This document shows positions 5,663 to 8,593 of a stretch of DNA of 8,593 bases, piece after piece. Positions within the stretch are counted from its first letter, which is position 1, and each line of letters opens with the position of its first letter. The notes below the pieces were generated by a model. That model did not search any database. It was not told the origin of the DNA and saw only the letters and a list, made by a program, of their open reading frames with translations. Location: positions 1 to 8,593 of the forward strand of contig CALCEX010000033.1 of assembly GCA_937900325.1 (NCBI GenBank), given 5' to 3'. Origin of the DNA: an uncultured Clostridia bacterium (GTDB lineage Bacteria > Bacillota > Clostridia > Christensenellales > CAG-138). The translations under genes and the position numbers were made by a program.

Positions 5663-5962
5663 TTAATTATTTCCGTCAATATCGAACTTTATCTCGTCCG
5701 GCCTTACATAGCCCAGCTTTTCGCGGGCGTACTGTATGAGATAGGATTCGCTGCCGCTGTACTCTATCATGTACTCGAGGCGGGCCTTTTCTTCGTCCTG
5801 CGCCGTTATTACCTCCTGAAGCCGCGACTGCTCCTCGGCTATGGCGTCCAGCTTTTTCTGCTGTGATATGAGCACGGCCGCGATTACAAATGCAAGCGCC
5901 GTAAAGCCCACGGCAAACGCCCGCATACGTTTCCTATTCCTTTTTTTCAACTTCTTTGTCAT
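5663..5962 (-). CDS. divIC: Septum formation initiator, DivIC/FtsB family
   Basis: A 99-residue bitopic membrane protein of the divisome. DivIC/FtsB forms a complex with FtsL and DivIB/FtsQ that activates septal peptidoglycan synthesis. The layout is typical: a basic cytoplasmic N-terminus (MTKKLKKRNRKRMR), one membrane helix (about 15-33), an external coiled coil (34-66, QQKKLDAIAEEQSRLQEVI) and the conserved end YAREKLGYVRPDEIKF (78-93). The start ATG at 5962 has only a weak upstream site (CAGGA, about 11 nt away). It is the last gene of the yabP-yabQ-divIC cluster, an order also known from Bacillus subtilis, and lies 81 bp after yabQ. The gap might hold its own promoter so that division does not depend on sporulation control, but I found no good hexamer pair. 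Confidence 0.9.
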   Translation of the reverse strand: MTKKLKKRNRKRMRAFAVGFTALAFVIAAVLISQQKKLDAIAEEQSRLQEVITAQDEEKARLEYMIEYSGSESYLIQYAREKLGYVRPDEIKFDIDGNN

Positions 5963-6043
5963 TATGTGTGCGTCCTGCTCAAAGTTTTGACTGCCTGCTA
6001 AAGAGACACTTTCACTTATATCTATCCTAATGCATATTTAACA

Positions 6044-6382
6044 TCAGCGCAACTGTTTTTTTGTAAATTTTGCTTTCTTCGTTTTTTTCGACCTTATAAG
6101 CCTTCCGGGGAAACGCGCATACAGGTATATTCCCAATGCCATCGCTGCAAAAAGATACAGCCGCAGCGTGCCGCAGTTTATATACAGCAGCGTAAGCGCT
6201 GCCAGAACCGTGGCGGCGGCATAATACAGCAGGTCTATTATGCCCGTTATAACCGGGCTTTTGAACGGCTTTCGCAGCAGCGCAAACAGGTCATACATAA
6301 CTCCTGTTACCAGCCCGCAGTTGACCGCCGCGGCAAATCCTGCAAGCTCGGTCAGCTTTCCCGGCGGGAACAGCTCCCTCAT
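6044..6382 (-). CDS. yabQ: Spore cortex biosynthesis protein YabQ
   Basis: A 112-residue integral membrane protein. In B. subtilis YabQ sits in the membranes around the forespore and is needed for cortex formation. Hydrophobic segments lie near 13-36, 45-68 and 73-90, with a family-like GLVTGVMYDLFALLRK segment (23-38), and the protein ends in a very basic tail (RSKKTKKAKFTKKQLR). It is shorter than the Bacillus protein, which is common in Clostridia. The start ATG (6382) overlaps the yabP stop by 4 bases (ATGA), and GAAGGA lies about 7 nt upstream within yabP, so translation is coupled. The identification rests on both the hydrophobic pattern and the position between yabP and divIC. Confidence 0.88.
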   Translation of the reverse strand: MRELFPPGKLTELAGFAAAVNCGLVTGVMYDLFALLRKPFKSPVITGIIDLLYYAAATVLAALTLLYINCGTLRLYLFAAMALGIYLYARFPGRLIRSKKTKKAKFTKKQLR

Positions 6383-6666
6383 CTGAATATCCTTCCCAGC
6401 AGGCTCCCTCTCTCCTCGCCCCCTGCATACTCAAGCGCGGATATCTCCCCCTCCAGCATTACCTGCCCCTCGTCCAGGTTCAGCTTTGTGATATGCAGAT
6501 CCGCCCCTTCTATCCTTAGCTCTCCCGCCTCCGTAAGAAGCTGTACGAACTGTTCGTTAAAGCTGTCTACATCCTTTACGCCCGTTACGCTTATGAGCCG
6601 CCTGTCGTCTATATGTATGGAATGGTTTCGTATCCTTCCGCCCTCCAGCAGCCGCTGATCCTGCAT
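6379..6666 (-). CDS. yabP: Sporulation protein YabP
   Basis: A 95-residue soluble protein of the YabP family, required with YabQ for proper spore envelope assembly in Bacillus. Family features are RNHSIHIDDRRLISVTGVKD (13-32), VDSFNEQFVQLLTEAGEL (33-50), RIEGADLHITKLNLDEGQV (51-69) and the C-terminal RGSLLGRIFR (86-95). I chose the ATG at 6666 because GGGGGAGG precedes it at normal spacing. An in-frame ATG at 6696 would add 10 residues but has no ribosome site and reads through the real one. It is the first gene of the yabP-yabQ-divIC cluster. In Bacillus, YabP and YabQ are made in the mother cell under sigma E; a clear sigma E promoter is not visible here. Confidence 0.93.
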   Translation of the reverse strand: MQDQRLLEGGRIRNHSIHIDDRRLISVTGVKDVDSFNEQFVQLLTEAGELRIEGADLHITKLNLDEGQVMLEGEISALEYAGGEERGSLLGRIFR

Positions 6667-6675
6667 TTTTGCCTT

Positions 6676-6713
6676 CCTCCCCCGTAAAACTTTCATAGAT
6701 ATATATGCGGGGG
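6676..6713 (-). promoter_or_regulatory. Possible hairpin masking the yabP ribosome binding site
   Basis: The six-base arms CCCCCG (6679-6684) and CGGGGG (6708-6713) on the plus strand can pair in the minus-strand RNA around a 23-nt loop. One arm includes most of the yabP Shine-Dalgarno (complement of 6676-6683). All six pairs are G-C, so the short helix may be stable. If the transcript starts upstream of 6713 this could limit yabP translation; if it starts inside the loop it cannot form. Confidence 0.35.
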
Positions 6714-6739
6714 CTCTATTAAAAATTTGCCGGAGTCCT

Positions 6740-6765
6740 AAAAAAAACAGGCATTTTTGCCGTTT
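6740..6765 (-). terminator. Minus-strand terminator-like hairpin upstream of yabP
   Basis: A GGCA/TGCC stem (6750-6753 with 6758-6761) is extended by AAAC/GTTT (6745-6748 with 6762-6765) across one bulged A, with a 4-nt loop. On the minus strand it is followed by a run of eight T (6747-6740). It has the form of an intrinsic terminator, yet no minus-strand gene lies to its right within this window. It could attenuate a longer yabP leader transcript or stop antisense RNA from the rho leader. Confidence 0.5.
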
Positions 6766-6798
6766 GTAAATATAAAGTTAATTTATGTCTTTTAGCGC

Positions 6799-6827
6799 TT
6801 GACAGCTTTCTTTTTGGAATATACTAT
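6799..6827 (+). promoter_or_regulatory. Promoter for rho
   Basis: TTGACA (6799-6804, perfect) and TACTAT (6822-6827, 4 of 6) are spaced by 17 bp, with overlapping TATACT and TATTAT as alternatives. The predicted start is near 6834, which gives rho a leader of about 220 nt. It points away from yabP. Confidence 0.65.
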
Positions 6828-6831
6828 TATT

Positions 6832-7055
6832 ATGCTATTGTATGTTTTCCCGGATAAAACCAATTGTATCAGCATAGCTTTTTCATTGATTAGATCCAGG
6901 CCAGAAAGAAAGAAAAAAACAGTGATTATATTTTCCCAGTTTCTGGTAATACTATCAGTATGCGGCTTTTTGCTGCATCCGCAAATGAAAGTTATAGCTG
7001 ATTCCATGGTTTTTATAAGTTTTTATGCCATATATCGAAAGGAGTAAAACCCACA
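6832..7055 (+). other. AT-rich leader region of rho with small open frame
   Basis: From 6667 to 7055 there is no confident gene. The part after the rho promoter is much more AT-rich than the surrounding genes. It holds small hairpins: CCAG/CTGG at 6936-6946, ATACT/AGTAT at 6949-6961 and ATGCGGC/GCTGCAT with one G-U pair at 6960-6978, the last two overlapping and so mutually exclusive. An open frame of 71 codons (ATG 6832, stop 7045-7047) contains a hydrophobic stretch near residues 30-43. Its ATG has no ribosome site and sits at the predicted transcript start, so I do not call it a gene. However, its stop overlaps the end of the rho ribosome site AAAGGAG (7038-7044), 8 nt before the rho start. 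Long leaders used for autoregulation are known for rho in E. coli. No Rho-dependent signal (C-rich, G-poor) is evident here. Confidence 0.45.
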
Positions 7056-8593
7056 GTGACCAGAGAAATGCTTCAGGAAAAAAGCTTGAATGACCTCAGG
7101 GAGATCGCCAGGCTTCAGGGCGTAAAGTCACTCACAAAATACCGCAAGAACGAGCTTGTGGACATCATCATGAACGGAGGAGCAATGCCCGCCGCCTCGC
7201 AGCAGCAATCTGAGCCGCCGGCCCCCCAGCCTGAAGCCCAGCCTGACCCGCAGCCCGCGGCCCCCGCGCCCGAGCAGCCGGTGCAGGCAGCAAACCAGCC
7301 GGCTGAGGAAGCACAGGTTCGGCATGGCGACGTTCTGCATGAAGCCCCCCCACAGCCCCGCTCTCAATATGTGCCTGCATATCAGGCTCAGCAGCCCCGT
7401 CAGATGGGCTATCAGCAGCAATACCGCAAGCCCTATCAGCAGAATTATCAGCAGCGGCAGGGATACGGCTACAATCAGAACCGCTATCAGCAGCAGGGCT
7501 ATCAGTCATATGGCAGGGACTACCCGCAGCAGGGCTATCAGCCTTCCTATAATAGAGATTATTCTCAGCAGGGCTACCAGCAGCCCTCCTACCAGCAGCC
7601 CTCCTACCAGCAGGGTTATCAGGCCGCCTATGAGCAGCAATCCGAGGACAGCTTCCGCCGTCCGGATCGTCCCGAGGGCTACTACAACAAAGAATATGGC
7701 ACCAGCAACCCCGCTGTTCCCGGCCTTCTCGAGGGCGGGGAATGCGGTGACTGCGAAGGCGTGCTCGAGGTTCTGCCCGATGGCTACGGCTTTCTCCGCA
7801 GTGACAATTACCTGCCCGGCAATAAGGACATATACGTCTCCATCGCCCAGATACGCCGTTTCGGCCTCCGCACAGGCGATCTTGTCACCGGCAAGACCCG
7901 TCCAAGCAAGGAAGGCGAGCGTTTTCTCGCGCTGCTGTACATAACAGCCATAAACGGCATCGATCCCGAGGAGGCCATGAAGCGTAAGCCCTTTGAGGAG
8001 CTTGTGCCCATATACCCAAACGAGCGTCTCACCCTGGAATATGACGGCGGCACCGGCGCAAAGGATCAGAACCTGGCCATTCGCCTGGTAGACCTCATAG
8101 CCCCCATAGGCAAGGGCCAGCGCGGTCTTATCGTCAGCCAGCCCAAGAGCGGCAAGACCACGCTGCTCAAGAACATAGCCAACGGAATAACCAACAACTA
8201 TCCCGACGTTACACTCATAGTGCTGCTCATAGACGAACGGCCCGAGGAAGTCACGGATATGCAGCGCAGCATAAAGGGCGAGGTGCTGTACTCCACCTTT
8301 GACGAGCTGCCCGAGCATCATACCCGCGTTGCCGAGATGGCACAGGAGCGCGCCATGCGCCTGGTGGAGCAGGGCAAGGACGTCGTAGTCCTCATAGACT
8401 CCATAACCCGCCTTACCCGCGCCTACAATATCACTATCCCCGCCACCGGCAAGACTCTTTCCGGCGGCATGGATCCGGGAGCGCTGCATAAGCCCAAGCG
8501 GTTCTTCGGCGCAGCCCGCAACATCGAAAACGGAGGCAGCCTCACCATAATCGCTACCGCCCTCATCGAGACCGGCAGCCGCATGGACGATAT
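7056..8593 (+). CDS. rho: Transcription termination factor Rho with prion-like insertion (3' end beyond window)
   Basis: These are the first 512 codons of Rho, the hexameric RNA-dependent ATPase/translocase that ends transcription of untranslated RNA. The domains, in order, are as follows. An N-terminal helical Rho_N/SAP-like domain (3-41) contains LNDLREIARLQGVKSLTKYR. A low-complexity insertion covers about 43-215. A cold-shock-like RNA-binding domain holds GVLEVLPDGYGFLR (235-248) and QIRRFGLRTGD (265-275). The ATPase core begins near 320, with Walker A PKSGKT (363-368), LLIDERPEEVTDMQR (390-404), Walker B VVVLIDSITRLTRAYN (443-458), the Q-loop region GKTLSGGMDPGALHKPKRFF (465-484) and SLTIIATALIETGSRMDD (495-512), where the window ends. 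The start is GTG 7056, 11 nt after AAAGGAG; ATG 7068 is a poorer in-frame alternative. A CxxC pair (C230, C233) precedes the RNA-binding domain. No visible catalytic motif is disrupted, so the protein should be functional. Confidence 0.96.
   Translation, partial: MTREMLQEKSLNDLREIARLQGVKSLTKYRKNELVDIIMNGGAMPAASQQQSEPPAPQPEAQPDPQPAAPAPEQPVQAANQPAEEAQVRHGDVLHEAPPQPRSQYVPAYQAQQPRQMGYQQQYRKPYQQNYQQRQGYGYNQNRYQQQGYQSYGRDYPQQGYQPSYNRDYSQQGYQQPSYQQPSYQQGYQAAYEQQSEDSFRRPDRPEGYYNKEYGTSNPAVPGLLEGGECGDCEGVLEVLPDGYGFLRSDNYLPGNKDIYVSIAQIRRFGLRTGDLVTGKTRPSKEGERFLALLYITAINGIDPEEAMKRKPFEELVPIYPNERLTLEYDGGTGAKDQNLAIRLVDLIAPIGKGQRGLIVSQPKSGKTTLLKNIANGITNNYPDVTLIVLLIDERPEEVTDMQRSIKGEVLYSTFDELPEHHTRVAEMAQERAMRLVEQGKDVVVLIDSITRLTRAYNITIPATGKTLSGGMDPGALHKPKRFFGAARNIENGGSLTIIATALIETGSRMDD
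7353..7643 (+). repeat. Gln/Tyr-rich low-complexity repeat tract inside rho
   Basis: This stretch encodes Rho residues 100-196, of which roughly one third are Gln and one fifth Tyr, with few aliphatic residues. The core consists of imperfect repeats: GYQ-SYGRDYPQQ (148-159), GYQPSYNRDYSQQ (160-172) and GYQQPSYQQPSYQQ (173-186). At the DNA level a 15-bp unit, CAGCCCTCCTACCAG, is perfectly duplicated in tandem (7581-7595 and 7596-7610, encoding QPSYQ twice), which suggests recent slippage expansion. Residues 45-99 just before are Pro/Ala/Gln/Glu-rich. The tract should be disordered. Confidence 0.9.

Noticed and set aside
6699..6728. Sigma E-type promoter for yabP (CATATATAT near 6699-6707)
   Set aside because: The -10 matches only partly and no sigma E -35 element is found at the proper distance.
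6832..7047. 71-codon frame as a real membrane peptide gene
   Set aside because: It has no ribosome site and its ATG coincides with the predicted transcript start; kept only as a leader observation.
7353..7643. CRISPR-like or mobile-element repeat array
   Set aside because: The repeats are in frame, short, without spacers, and fully explained by the Gln/Tyr-rich coding tract of rho.
7506..8489. Long minus-strand open frame opposite rho (327 codons)
   Set aside because: It is a shadow of rho: the hydrophobic low-complexity protein is an artefact of reading the antisense of a GC-rich gene and Gln/Tyr repeats, with no ribosome site.

Overview
The window looks like chromosome from a moderately GC-rich, endospore-forming anaerobe of the Clostridia. 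Three things point this way. A yabP-yabQ-divIC cluster is present, and YabP and YabQ are restricted to spore formers. Ribosome binding sites are strong AGGAGG-type. There is also a YqeB protein, a family tied to selenium-dependent molybdenum hydroxylases of anaerobes. Isoleucine ATA codons are frequent. I see no insertion sequence, prophage, CRISPR array, tRNA or rRNA.

Left part (1-3224, all on the minus strand): a TRAP-type transporter made of a TAXI-family lipoprotein receptor (879-1832) and a fused membrane permease (start at 769, runs off the left edge). Next comes a coiled-coil protein with two C-terminal zinc ribbons (2061-2636) and a strong terminator at 1977-2008. Upstream of that is a PrdX/YbaK-type prolyl-tRNA editing protein (2697-3224), whose leader RNA carries two hairpins.

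Middle (3225-5640, plus strand): a divergent promoter region drives the editing protein leftward and yqeB (3469-4260) rightward. After the yqeB terminator, a near-consensus promoter with a perfect 9-bp-arm palindrome over its -10/start region leads a two-gene operon. This operon encodes a membrane SPFH/Band 7 protein (4359-5357) and a 66-residue Arc-type ribbon-helix-helix protein (5370-5570). It is the best candidate here for a poorly described system: a membrane scaffold protein co-expressed with a small DNA-binding protein that may act on the palindrome. A bidirectional terminator (5576-5640) ends it.

Right part (5641-8593): the minus-strand cell-division/sporulation cluster yabP (6379-6666), yabQ (6044-6382) and divIC (5663-5962). 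Then comes a 389-bp AT-rich region holding a minus-strand terminator-like hairpin, the rho promoter and a roughly 220-nt rho leader. The plus-strand rho gene (7056 to the right edge) encodes a termination factor with a large Pro/Ala-rich then Gln/Tyr-rich, prion-like insertion between its N-terminal helical domain and its RNA-binding domain. Apart from the operons named, the genes look like unrelated housekeeping neighbours.
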